Below are positions 26,330-34,765 of a stretch of 64,000 nucleotides of DNA, one piece after another. Below the pieces are notes generated by a model, which was not told the origin of the DNA, ran no database searches, and worked only from the letters and a program-made list of their open reading frames with translations. The stretch spans positions 496,001 through 560,000 of the forward strand of contig NZ_JAXIVS010000003.1 in NCBI RefSeq assembly GCF_034259325.1. Reading direction: 5' to 3'. Numbering within the stretch: the first letter of the stretch is position 1; the number at the start of each line of letters is the position of its first letter. The stretch comes from Hyalangium ruber (GTDB lineage Bacteria > Myxococcota > Myxococcia > Myxococcales > Myxococcaceae). The translations under genes and the position numbers were made by a program.

Positions 26330-27304
26330 TTACTGCCCGGTCAGCAGGCGCCGGAGGCGATCCGCACCCCGGATCACCGCCTGGTTGCCCGGCGTACTGA
26401 CGGGCTCCACCACCAGCCGGTTGAGCAGCTCCCGGGTGGCGCGGCGCAGCGGAGGGCGGGCCGCCTCCACGATGCTGGCCGTGTGGGGAAAGAGCCGCTC
26501 GACGATCGACAGCGCGGTGTAGAGGGCCCGCTCCAGCCGCCAGGCCTTGGCGCGCTCCTGGAGCGCCGCCACCTCCAGCGGGCGGGAGTAGATGCCCCCC
26601 ATCCACGTGGCCCCCGTCACCAGCTCGCGCAGGTCCACGAAGTACAGCCACGGCACCTGGAAGCCCTGGCGCGCGAACTCCAGGCACAGGAGCAGCACCG
26701 CATCCTCCAGGTCCGGCCGGAACACCGAGGGCCCATACACCCGCATGGGCTTGGAGCGGTCGAAGACGCCCTGGAGCTCCTCGCGCCGCCCGGCGCCGAG
26801 CACGTCCGAGAAGAGGTAGACGGCGGTGCGCCCGTCGGACACCACGCGGGTGGCGCCGCTGTTCAGCTCGTCCTTCTCCGGGCGGAACTGGTGCTGCCCC
26901 AGGTAGCCGGCGAACCCGTCCACGTCCATGCGCCGCAGCATCACCTGGATGTCCAGCACCGGCCGGAAGCCCACGTGTGGGTAGAGCGCCTCGGCGAACG
27001 CGGCGCCGCCCATCAGCAGCATCTTGCGCCCCTCCAGGTCGTCCACGATGCGCTTGAAGTGGACGAGCTTCATCACGTTGTCGTTGACCGAGCCCTGGTA
27101 GATGGAGAGCAGCCGGTCCCGCGCCCACTCCGGCGCGTCGGCGCCCCCACCCATCCGGTACTCCAGGTTGTAGGCCGCCAGCGGCGCCAGGCCCTGAGAG
27201 ATGGCCCAATCCACGTACTCCTCCCAGGGCGCCGCGCGCAGCGAGCCCTTCGGTGGCTCAAAGGAGGACAGGATGCGGAAGGTCTCGAGCAGGCTCGGAG
27301 GCAT
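26330..27304 (-). CDS. Nucleotidyltransferase-like protein (NTP_transf_5 type)
   Basis: 324 residues resembling the uncharacterised nucleotidyltransferase family found in exopolysaccharide clusters. KMLLMGGAAFAEALYP matches the family's Gly-rich motif, and DIQVMLRRMD stands where the metal-binding DhD is expected. The second acidic residue of that pair is Gln here, so catalysis is doubtful. The remainder is helical. It lies about 100 bp upstream of ugd on the same strand and may be in its operon. Confidence 0.65.
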   Translation of the reverse strand: MPPSLLETFRILSSFEPPKGSLRAAPWEEYVDWAISQGLAPLAAYNLEYRMGGGADAPEWARDRLLSIYQGSVNDNVMKLVHFKRIVDDLEGRKMLLMGGAAFAEALYPHVGFRPVLDIQVMLRRMDVDGFAGYLGQHQFRPEKDELNSGATRVVSDGRTAVYLFSDVLGAGRREELQGVFDRSKPMRVYGPSVFRPDLEDAVLLLCLEFARQGFQVPWLYFVDLRELVTGATWMGGIYSRPLEVAALQERAKAWRLERALYTALSIVERLFPHTASIVEAARPPLRRATRELLNRLVVEPVSTPGNQAVIRGADRLRRLLTGQ

Positions 27305-27513
27305 GGTGGCGCACCTCTAACGAGATAACCGAACAGGAAGCAATGCCGCCGGCAGCCGAGGCCGCTGAAGCCTCTCAAGGAAAACAAGCGCTTACGGCCC
27401 AAAGGCAATTCATGATTTACAGTTATACTGCATATTTGCCGACAAAACGGATATTCCCTACTCTGCAGGGCACCTGCCCATAAGGGGGCGGGTACAGGAC
27501 TTGGGGGTCCTCC

Positions 27514-30500
27514 TTGAGAGCAAGTTTGCAAGCGAGCCTGGGTGCGCTCGCATCGCTGGCGTTAACGGCGTGTGGTACCGGGACAGAACCCACTGCGTCA
27601 CCACAGGTGCGGCGGCGGGTGGATGCCCTCAGCGAGCGCTGTGAGGCCAGTCCGCCCTTCAGCCCGAACTTCGAGCCGGAGCTGCAGTGGGCGTGGACCG
27701 GAGGCACGGTCATGCCGGACCACAAACAGGTGATGATGACGCCGGTGGTGGTGGACGTGAGCGGCGACGGCGTGCCGGACGTCGTCTTCAACGCGTTCGC
27801 GGGCAGCAACCACACGAGCAACGGGGTGATGCGCGCCATCGACGGCGCGACGGGCGCGGACCTGTGGGCGGTGAGCAACGCGAACTACCGGGTGCGCGGG
27901 GCGGCGCAGATCGCCGCCGGGGACATCGACTTCGACGGCCAGGTGGAGCTGTGTACCGTCCCCGAGGGCGGCACGGGCATCATCTGCTTCGAGCACGACG
28001 GCGCCTTCAAGTTCCGCACCTCGGTGTCCACCAACATCTGGGGAGGCCCCTCGTTCGCGGACCTGGACGGGGACGGCAACGTGGAGATCCTCAACGGCAA
28101 CCACGTGTTCAGCCACACGGGCGCGCTCGAGTGGGAGGGCAGCGACAACGCCGGTGGCAGCGCGGGGGCCCTCTCCTTCGCGGCGGACATCGACGGGGAC
28201 GGCCTGCAGGAGGTCATCAACGACCGGGCCATCTACCGGCACGACGGCACACTGAAGTGCGCCAACACCGGGCAGATCGGCCACGGTCTGGCGGGCGTGG
28301 GCAACTTCGACGCGGACCCGAACGGCGAGGTGGTCGTGGTGTGGGGCGGCCGCGTGTCGCTGATGGATGACACCTGCGCGCTCTTGTGGACGGCGAGCCT
28401 GCCGGGCGGAGGTACGGGCGGCGCGCCCACCATCGCGGACTTCGACAATGACGGGCAGCCGGAGGTAGGCGTGGCGGGCGGCACCCGCTACGTGGTGTTC
28501 GAGACGAACGGCACGGTGAAGTGGAGCAGGTCCACGACGGACCAATCGAACCTGACGGGCTCCACGGCGTTCGACTTCGAGGGCGACGGCCAGATGGAGA
28601 TCGTCTACGCGGACGAGCAGCGGCTGCGCATCTACGACGGAGCCACCGGCGCGACGCGCTTCGAGACGGCTCACAGCTCGAGCACCGCGTACGAGGCTCC
28701 GGTCGTCGTGGACGTGGATGGCGACCACAACGCGGAGATCGTCCTGGCCACCAACAGCCCTACCGCCTCGGGAGCCGCGGGCATCCGCGTGTTCCGGGAC
28801 CGGCTCAACGGCTGGGTGAGCTCGCGGCGCGTCTGGAACCAGCACGCCTATTCGGTCACCCATATCCATGAGGATGGCACCATCCCCACGAGCCCGCCGG
28901 CCAACTGGCTCACCCCGGGGCTGAATACCTTCCGCGTCAATCCGCAGGGCCCTGGCTTCACGCCTCCCGCCTTGGCGCCGGACCTCATCGTCACCCACCT
29001 CTCGGTGGAGTGCAGTCCCACGGCGGAGCAGCTGGCCCTGGTCGCCACCGTGAGCAACCGCGGCGACCAGGATACGGCCTCGGGCATGCTGGTGGCCTTC
29101 TTCAACGGGGACCCGAGCGCGGGAGGCACGCGGCTCGGCACGGCGCAGCTGGCCAACGCCCTGCCCGCTGGACAGAACGCCCAGGTGAAGCTGTGGATGG
29201 TGCCTCCCGACACGCTGGTGAGCGTGTACGCCGTGGCGGACAACGACGGTGCGGGCAACGGCCAGGAGACGGAGTGCCGCGAGGACAACAACGCCCTGGC
29301 GATGTCGCTGATGCTCTCGTGTGACACGGGCAACCGTCGCCCGGTGGCGCTGTGCCAGGCCGTCACCGTGCCGGCCGACCCCGTCACGTGCCAGGCCTCC
29401 GCGAGCGTGAACAATGGCAGTCATGATCCGGATAACGGCCCTCAGCCGCTGTCGATCTCCGAGAGCCCGACGGGCCCGTTCGGGCCGGGCACGCATGAAG
29501 TCACCCTGACGGCCTCGGATGGCGAGGCGAGCGCGGTGTGCAGCGCGCCGGTGACGGTGGTGGACGTGACGCCGCCCACGCTGACGCTGGTGGGAGACCC
29601 GGCGCCGGTGGTGGAGTGCGGCTACGCATTGCCTCCGGGAGTCATCGCCTCGGACACGTGCTCGGGTGACCTCACGGCGCAGATCGAGGTGCTGAACTTC
29701 AATAACCGGCTGCCTGGCTTCTACGAGGTGCAGCACCGGGTGACGGACGCCGCGGGCAACACCACCGTGGGCGTGCCGCGCTGGGTGAACGTGGTGGACA
29801 ACGTCCCGCCGGCGCTGCAGCTGCTGGGTGACTCGCCGATGGTGCTGGAGTGCGGCCGGGACACCTACGTGGACCCCGGCGCCGAAGCGTACGACGCGTG
29901 CAGCGGCACGCTGCCGGTACACAAGTACAACTCCGGGGACGACGACGGTGACGGCATTCCGGGCGAGTCGGATCCGGACGACTACGGCCCGGGGCCGGAT
30001 GGCACGGCCGAGGGCACGTACTCGGTGCAGTACCTGGCCATGGACCGGTGGAACGTGGCGAGCGCCATCCGCTCGGTGAAGGTGCTCGACACCACGCCGC
30101 CGACGCTGACGCTCAACGGGCCGGAGCACATAACCCTCTCCTGCGGCCAGGAGTTCTCTGATCCGTGGGTCGAGGCGAGCGACCTGTGCTACGGCAACCT
30201 CGGGCAGGCTGTCCGGCGCGAGGGTGGGCTCAACCACCGCGTGGCGGGCACCTACACCCTGACGTACACGGTGGAGGATGCCGCCGAACACAGCGCGCCG
30301 CCGGTGTACCGCACGGTGACGGTGGTGGACGACCAAGGCCCGAGTGTCCAGGCCGTGCCGTTCAAGCTGTGGCCGTCCGATGGACAAATGAACACGGTGC
30401 GGCTGTCCGACTGCGCGACCCTGAATGACGCGTGCGAGCAGGGCCTGGACCTGCAGGCGCGGGGCGTCATCACCTCTGTCTCCAGCGACGAGCCAGAGGA

Positions 30501-30738
30501 CGCGACAGGTGGCCAGGACGGCAACACGCTGGGGGACATCGTCATCAGTGGCCCGTCCGAGCTGCAGCTGCGCGCCGAGCGCAACGAGTGGAGCAACGGG
30601 CGTGTCTACACGGTGAACTTCCGGGTGACGGACACGACGGGCAACGTGACGAGCGCGCAGTGCAAGGTCCACGTGCCGCCGCACGAGCCGGACTGGGCCG
30701 TGGATGAGGGCCCGGGCGCGGGCTACACAGTGCCCTGA
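27514..30738 (+). CDS. Large surface lipoprotein with FG-GAP repeats
   Basis: 1074 residues, lipobox LALTAC. Residues about 60-430 carry seven FG-GAP/VCBS-like calcium loops (DVSGDGVPDVVF, DIDFDGQVEL, DLDGDGNVEIL, DIDGDGLQEVI, DFDNDGQPEVG, DFEGDGQMEIV, DVDGDHNAEIV), so a beta-propeller is expected. A CARDB-like region (about 490-600) and repeated Ig-like domains each opening with DVTPPTLTL or similar follow (about 690-1000). Likely a cell-surface adhesion or sugar-binding protein. The only usable start is TTG 27514; the upstream 200 bp are AT-rich and likely hold the promoter. Confidence 0.8.
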   Translation: MRASLQASLGALASLALTACGTGTEPTASPQVRRRVDALSERCEASPPFSPNFEPELQWAWTGGTVMPDHKQVMMTPVVVDVSGDGVPDVVFNAFAGSNHTSNGVMRAIDGATGADLWAVSNANYRVRGAAQIAAGDIDFDGQVELCTVPEGGTGIICFEHDGAFKFRTSVSTNIWGGPSFADLDGDGNVEILNGNHVFSHTGALEWEGSDNAGGSAGALSFAADIDGDGLQEVINDRAIYRHDGTLKCANTGQIGHGLAGVGNFDADPNGEVVVVWGGRVSLMDDTCALLWTASLPGGGTGGAPTIADFDNDGQPEVGVAGGTRYVVFETNGTVKWSRSTTDQSNLTGSTAFDFEGDGQMEIVYADEQRLRIYDGATGATRFETAHSSSTAYEAPVVVDVDGDHNAEIVLATNSPTASGAAGIRVFRDRLNGWVSSRRVWNQHAYSVTHIHEDGTIPTSPPANWLTPGLNTFRVNPQGPGFTPPALAPDLIVTHLSVECSPTAEQLALVATVSNRGDQDTASGMLVAFFNGDPSAGGTRLGTAQLANALPAGQNAQVKLWMVPPDTLVSVYAVADNDGAGNGQETECREDNNALAMSLMLSCDTGNRRPVALCQAVTVPADPVTCQASASVNNGSHDPDNGPQPLSISESPTGPFGPGTHEVTLTASDGEASAVCSAPVTVVDVTPPTLTLVGDPAPVVECGYALPPGVIASDTCSGDLTAQIEVLNFNNRLPGFYEVQHRVTDAAGNTTVGVPRWVNVVDNVPPALQLLGDSPMVLECGRDTYVDPGAEAYDACSGTLPVHKYNSGDDDGDGIPGESDPDDYGPGPDGTAEGTYSVQYLAMDRWNVASAIRSVKVLDTTPPTLTLNGPEHITLSCGQEFSDPWVEASDLCYGNLGQAVRREGGLNHRVAGTYTLTYTVEDAAEHSAPPVYRTVTVVDDQGPSVQAVPFKLWPSDGQMNTVRLSDCATLNDACEQGLDLQARGVITSVSSDEPEDATGGQDGNTLGDIVISGPSELQLRAERNEWSNGRVYTVNFRVTDTTGNVTSAQCKVHVPPHEPDWAVDEGPGAGYTVP

Positions 30739-30747
30739 TGTCACGGA

Positions 30748-30781
30748 GGGCCTCGCTCCTCGGAAGCTGGGAGCGAGGCCC
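30748..30781 (+). terminator. Stem-loop terminator after the FG-GAP lipoprotein
   Basis: A perfect 12-bp inverted repeat, GGGCCTCGCTCC / GGAGCGAGGCCC, with a 10-base loop, starting 10 bp after the stop, followed by TTCGCGTTATTCTT. The strongest intrinsic terminator in the window. Confidence 0.8.
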
Positions 30782-30950
30782 TTCGCGTTATTCTTCGAGC
30801 AGCGGCCGGCGTGGTTCCTCGACTTCAACAGCGCTCCCCAACCCAGCCAGATCCGCCGTGGCAACGGGGAGCCCGTACGCCCCGACATTCGTCTCGCAGG
30901 CCACGTTCAAGCAGCCCAGGCTGCACGCTGAGAAACACGCGGCCCTTCAG

Positions 30951-31415
30951 CTAACGGCGCCGAGAGAATGCGCGACTGAAGAACCAGTTGTCGGGGTCCG
31001 CTGGGCAGTCTTCCGGACGCAGCAGCTGTAGCTGCCCGTCCACCCGGATGACACACCAGCGATCGCGCCCAACCTTGAGACTGGACCTCTGGTCTCCCTT
31101 CACGGACCACTGCCCCTGCTCACCCGTGCTGCTCAGGAACATGCCATCTGCGTTCAAGGAGAGGCTGCCAACACGTGACTCCCAGACACCAACGAGGTGC
31201 TGCGTGCTGAAGTCTGGCACATAGTCGATGACGGGATATCTGAGCCGGCTCACCTCCCATGCTGCTCCGAGGAGCAGCGCCGCTTCCAATCCAAGAGCCA
31301 GGAGCACCGGGACAAGATTGCGCGGCCTCCCGCTCGGGCTGTGACAGAACGTCAGGAGTGCCACGAGCAGCATGACGGGCAAGCCCAGAAAGGCGAGGAG
31401 GCGAAGCATGGTCAT
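30951..31415 (-). CDS. Membrane protein, 154 aa, unknown
   Basis: Two hydrophobic segments near the N-terminus (MLRLLAFLGLPVMLLVALLTF and LVPVLLALGLEAALLLGAAW), then a soluble beta-rich domain (VGVWESRVGSLSLNADGMFL). Starts at ATG 31415 (TTG 31427 is also possible). It follows the nitrilase-like gene by 30 bp on the same strand, so it may be part of that operon, perhaps as a membrane partner. Unrecognised. Confidence 0.65.
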   Translation of the reverse strand: MTMLRLLAFLGLPVMLLVALLTFCHSPSGRPRNLVPVLLALGLEAALLLGAAWEVSRLRYPVIDYVPDFSTQHLVGVWESRVGSLSLNADGMFLSSTGEQGQWSVKGDQRSSLKVGRDRWCVIRVDGQLQLLRPEDCPADPDNWFFSRAFSRRR

Positions 31416-31445
31416 CCATCTTCGCAAAGAACATGCCAGCGACGC

Positions 31446-32438
31446 TCACGTGGTCAACGTGAACTTCGAGAGAGGGACGGGCGGATACAGGACAAAACAC
31501 GAGGGGATCCCGCCATAGCCTCCCTTCGCCTTGGCGAGCGGCTCCAAGGCCAGCAGATCCGTGGCCAGATGCAGCCGCCAGTGGCCAAACAATTCCTTGG
31601 TCGCGCACCGGCTGGCTGGCCCATCACACTGGACGAACACGCCCTCGTAGCCAATGGCTCCCTGATTGATGGACTCTGCTTCGGGCAGCTTCGCCACGGT
31701 CTTACCGATGACGGCTCCGTCCCGGTCGATGTATTTGGCCACCGCCTGGTTGTAGATGTACCCCAGGCTCATGCCCTGAGAGACGATGATGTGACAGCCG
31801 GGGCCCCTGCGGCTTCCGAGCACCGTCGACAGCATCCCGATGTCGTTGCAGATCTCCAGACCGAAATCGTGTCCCTCGACGGTGAACATGTCAGGAACGA
31901 GCTTCTCGCGGACCTGCTCGGACGCGGCCCGGAGCTTCTCGGTGTCGAACGCGCCCATCAATGGGGTGGCCACGGGCCACTTCCCATCGTCTTTCATCCT
32001 CGGGACACAGGGGATCTCTCCCGTGGAGTAGAACTTCTTGAAGAACCGGGCGATCAGCGCACCCTTGTAAAAGACAGGGACGCAGCTTTGCACGCGCCCG
32101 TTCGCCTTGGTGAAGGCCCCCTGCTCGGGCACCCCAGAGACCGGAATCAGCACCGTCCCAGGGATGACGATCCATGAGTGCTTCTGGGAGATCTCCGCAG
32201 CGCGATCCAGGAGCGCCTTCCGGTCCGCATCGCTCAGGGGCCGGAAGGTCCGGATGTCGTTGTCGTACAAGGAGCCGAAGAACTCAGGCATGAGCAGCAG
32301 CTTCAGCGCCTTGTCCGAGCTCTTCGCCGCCATGCGCCCGGCGGACGCATCGAGCATCTCGAGCTTGTCCTTGAGCTTATGGTTGGCGACGTTGGTCAGC
32401 CCGACACAAACGCAGCCCGCTTGAAGATCCAGTGCCAT
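31446..32438 (-). CDS. Carbon-nitrogen hydrolase (nitrilase superfamily)
   Basis: 330 residues. The Glu-Lys-Cys triad of the nitrilase superfamily can be placed: E52 in LLMPEFFGS, K134 or K135 in FFKKFYSTGE, C197 in DFGLEICNDIG. The superfamily cleaves amides, nitriles or carbamoyl groups; the substrate here is unknown and the sequence is divergent. Start ATG 32438 is supported by GAGGAG eight bases upstream. The downstream membrane protein gene may be in the same operon. Confidence 0.72.
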   Translation of the reverse strand: MALDLQAGCVCVGLTNVANHKLKDKLEMLDASAGRMAAKSSDKALKLLLMPEFFGSLYDNDIRTFRPLSDADRKALLDRAAEISQKHSWIVIPGTVLIPVSGVPEQGAFTKANGRVQSCVPVFYKGALIARFFKKFYSTGEIPCVPRMKDDGKWPVATPLMGAFDTEKLRAASEQVREKLVPDMFTVEGHDFGLEICNDIGMLSTVLGSRRGPGCHIIVSQGMSLGYIYNQAVAKYIDRDGAVIGKTVAKLPEAESINQGAIGYEGVFVQCDGPASRCATKELFGHWRLHLATDLLALEPLAKAKGGYGGIPSCFVLYPPVPLSKFTLTT

Positions 32439-32528
32439 CCACGCCACTCCTCTCAGGCGTCCACCATATCGTGGACGTAGCGAGCCGCGCGGATAGCACG
32501 GTGACTCGAAGAGACCGAATCCGCCTTG

Positions 32529-33941
32529 CTACGGAGACTCCGAGGTCGGGGGAGGCCGAGGCGCGAAGACCGGGTAGTAGCAGGCGCCTTTCCACTCGTA
32601 TGCCCCCTCTTCGCAAGGCAGAGCCGGGTCGTCGGGCCGTACCCAACACCCTCCGTTGATCGCCATCGTTCGCTTCCCGCACGGAGGCTTCCTCTGCCCC
32701 GGGAGCGGCTCCTTCGGTACCTCGAGAGTGATCGTTTCCGGTTTGGGCGCTGGCCGCTCCACGCTGGCGCTGACCGTGAGCGCGTCCTTGGCGAGGCCCG
32801 CGGTGCCAGCATCCTCCATGCCTCTCTCGGGATGCTCCACCGGCTGCCGACGCGCGGTCCACCATCCATAGAAGGACACACAGGCAAGGACCCCTACCGC
32901 CACGGCGAGACTCGGTCCCCTGCCCCGCCCCATACGCCGGGACTCCGTGCGCACGCGGGATGCCTGGGCCGCGCGCCGGGTGATGGGCAGTTCCGCCTCC
33001 ACTCCAGCCGTTTCCGCCGCGTGTTCCAGCGCTTGGGCAACCTCCGCAGCGCGGCCCCGTGCCGAGGGCTCCTCCGAAAGCATCTGGCGGATCATTCCCG
33101 CCAGCTCCGGGCACACGGTCACCACCGCCTCGGGCGCCACGAGCGCGGGACCGGGCACAATCGCGCCATTCACGGCCGCCTGGGGATCCACCCCGGGCGG
33201 CGGGTAGAACCCTGTCACCAGGCGGTAGGCCGTCACGCCCAGCGCGTACACGTCATCCGCCGGTCCTGGCTCATAGTGGGCTCCGCGCTGTCTCCAGTGG
33301 AGCCACTGGTAGCGCAGTGCCTCGGGGCTGCGGTACTGCGGAGTGCCGGGAGGCAGCACCTCTCGCGTGAGCGTGCGTGCCCCACGGAAGTCCCCCGCGC
33401 CGAAGTCCAGCAGCACCGCCCGGCCATCCTCGGCCCGCACAAGCACGTTGGCGCCCTTCACATCGCGATGCACGCCATCCACTCCATGCGTGGCCTCCAG
33501 CGCCCGAGCCACCTGGGCCAGAACCCGCAGCACCTGCCGCGAGCTGAGGTTGTGCGCTTCGGCCCAATCATACAGCGGCACCCCATGTACCCACTCCATC
33601 ACGAGGAAGGGGAAAGGCCCGGCCGGATGGCTCCACAGCCCACGGGCCCGCAGGCGCGGCACATTCGAGTGGTGGATGCGCGAGAGCAACTCCACCTCGC
33701 GCTCGAAGCGCGGATCCACCGGATGCAGGGCCAGCTTCAGCGCGAAGGGCCCAGCCCTTTCCTCGCCCACGGGCTCGACGCGGTAGACCGCCCCGTAGGT
33801 GCCCTTCCCGCGCAGCTCCAGCACCCGCCAGGGCCCGATCTCCGTTCCCGATGGAAGGTTGGCGGGCTCCAGCTCATGAACGGTCCAGTGTGGCGCCATC
33901 GGATCCTCGCGGAGAAGAGCCTCCACCTCCGCTCCTTCCAC
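32529..33941 (-). CDS. Ser/Thr protein kinase with transmembrane anchor
   Basis: 470 residues. Kinase domain (about 30-310): GKGTYGAVY Gly loop, ALKLAL (Lys), HRDVKGANV catalytic loop, LLDFGAGDF (DFG), and GTPQYRSPEA activation loop, so an active Hanks-type kinase is expected. A membrane segment at about 340-362 (GPSLAVAVGVLACVSFYGWW) is followed by a Pro/Cys-containing extracytoplasmic tail with four cysteines (PPCGKR, GCWVRP, PCEEGAYEW, ACYYP). Start: GTG 33941 with GAGGTAGG just upstream; ATG 33899 with GAGGA is an alternative. Confidence 0.9.
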   Translation of the reverse strand: MEGAEVEALLREDPMAPHWTVHELEPANLPSGTEIGPWRVLELRGKGTYGAVYRVEPVGEERAGPFALKLALHPVDPRFEREVELLSRIHHSNVPRLRARGLWSHPAGPFPFLVMEWVHGVPLYDWAEAHNLSSRQVLRVLAQVARALEATHGVDGVHRDVKGANVLVRAEDGRAVLLDFGAGDFRGARTLTREVLPPGTPQYRSPEALRYQWLHWRQRGAHYEPGPADDVYALGVTAYRLVTGFYPPPGVDPQAAVNGAIVPGPALVAPEAVVTVCPELAGMIRQMLSEEPSARGRAAEVAQALEHAAETAGVEAELPITRRAAQASRVRTESRRMGRGRGPSLAVAVGVLACVSFYGWWTARRQPVEHPERGMEDAGTAGLAKDALTVSASVERPAPKPETITLEVPKEPLPGQRKPPCGKRTMAINGGCWVRPDDPALPCEEGAYEWKGACYYPVFAPRPPPTSESP

Positions 33942-33958
33942 CCTACCTCAGAGGTAGG
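33942..33958. promoter_or_regulatory. Inverted repeat over the kinase ribosome site
   Basis: CCTACCTC-A-GAGGTAGG, a perfect 8-bp inverted repeat with a one-base spacer, directly upstream of the kinase GTG. On the kinase strand one arm contains the Shine-Dalgarno (GAGGTAGG). It could be an operator or, in RNA, a structure that hides the ribosome site, although a one-base loop cannot close without opening a few pairs. Confidence 0.4.
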
Positions 33959-34055
33959 CGAGCGTGTATGCGCTCGCAGGCCCCTGAGTGCGCGTCCATG
34001 CCGCGCGCTTCCAGGCACGCTCGAGGCTGCCTGCTGCCCCGCCTGGGGATTTAAC

Positions 34056-34083
34056 TTGAAATACAAGGAAAACAGATTATACT
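34056..34083 (+). promoter_or_regulatory. Sigma-70-type promoter of the Cys-containing lipoprotein gene
   Basis: TTGAAA (34056-34061) and TATACT (34078-34083) with a 16-bp spacer, in an AT-rich island of an otherwise GC-rich window. The ribosome site AAGGAG and ATG 34118 lie about 30 bp downstream of the predicted start of transcription. Confidence 0.65.
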
Positions 34084-34117
34084 CAGAGTGAACTTGAACA
34101 CTCATCAAGGAGCTTGG

Positions 34118-34672
34118 ATGCTTCGGAAGACGAACCTGTTCTCTCTGGGTGCCCTGATGTCCGGGGTGCTGCTTGCCGCTTGTGGTGGGACCCTCCCTGA
34201 AGCTCCGCAGGCTCTGGGTGAAGAGCCCCTGGGCACCCTGGAGTCGTCGCTGTGCTCGGGCCTGAGCGTCAGCAGCCTGAGCATCTGGGATGCCGCACAG
34301 TACGAGGGGGATGTGTCAGCGGTAGGGTCCTGGGCAGTGTCCCAGTTCTCCAACGCTGTGCGGCTGGACTACTACATCGATGGCGTCCGGTACGCCTTCG
34401 ATGAGCGCCCCGGAAACTCTGGGACCTGGTACTTCAGCACCGCGGGGATTCCCTGCGGCTCGCACTACTTGCAGGTGAACGCCTGGCCCATGGTCATTGA
34501 TAGCAATGGCAACCGTACCACCTGTGGGTCCTCCCCCAGCAGGACGGCCGGCCGGTATGTGTATTGGGAGTGCTCCCCGCCCCCGTACGATCCCTGCAAC
34601 TACTGTCCTGGCAACACATCGTGCTTCTGCGGCGACGGGGTCTGCCGCTCTAACAATGAGTACTGCCCATAG
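34118..34672 (+). CDS. Lipoprotein with Cys-rich C-terminus
   Basis: 184 residues, lipobox LLAAC. The mature domain (about 55-140) is beta-rich and aromatic (VRLDYYIDGVRYAFDE, GTWYFSTAGIPCGSHYL), resembling an Ig or carbohydrate-binding fold. The last 30 residues are Cys-rich (DPCNYCPGNTSCFCGDGVC), an EGF-like or metal-binding tail. Start set by AAGGAG before ATG 34118 and the promoter upstream. Function unknown; surface location is likely. Confidence 0.78.
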   Translation: MLRKTNLFSLGALMSGVLLAACGGTLPEAPQALGEEPLGTLESSLCSGLSVSSLSIWDAAQYEGDVSAVGSWAVSQFSNAVRLDYYIDGVRYAFDERPGNSGTWYFSTAGIPCGSHYLQVNAWPMVIDSNGNRTTCGSSPSRTAGRYVYWECSPPPYDPCNYCPGNTSCFCGDGVCRSNNEYCP

Positions 34673-34765
34673 CATCTGCGGAGTTCGCGCCGTTTTCGCC
34701 CTGTGGGATCGCCTGCAGGGCGAATTCGGAGATGATGTTCGGGCGGAACACGAGGCACAAGAATG

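Noticed and set aside
27598-30888. A 1096-residue open frame on the minus strand
   Set aside because: Arg/His/Val-rich shadow of the FG-GAP lipoprotein gene, which has a lipobox and recognisable repeats.
30788-30944. A short Cys-rich minus-strand frame (CFSACSLGCLNVAC)
   Set aside because: No ATG or GTG with ribosome site near its beginning and closed by TGA upstream; could be a gene remnant but the support is too weak.
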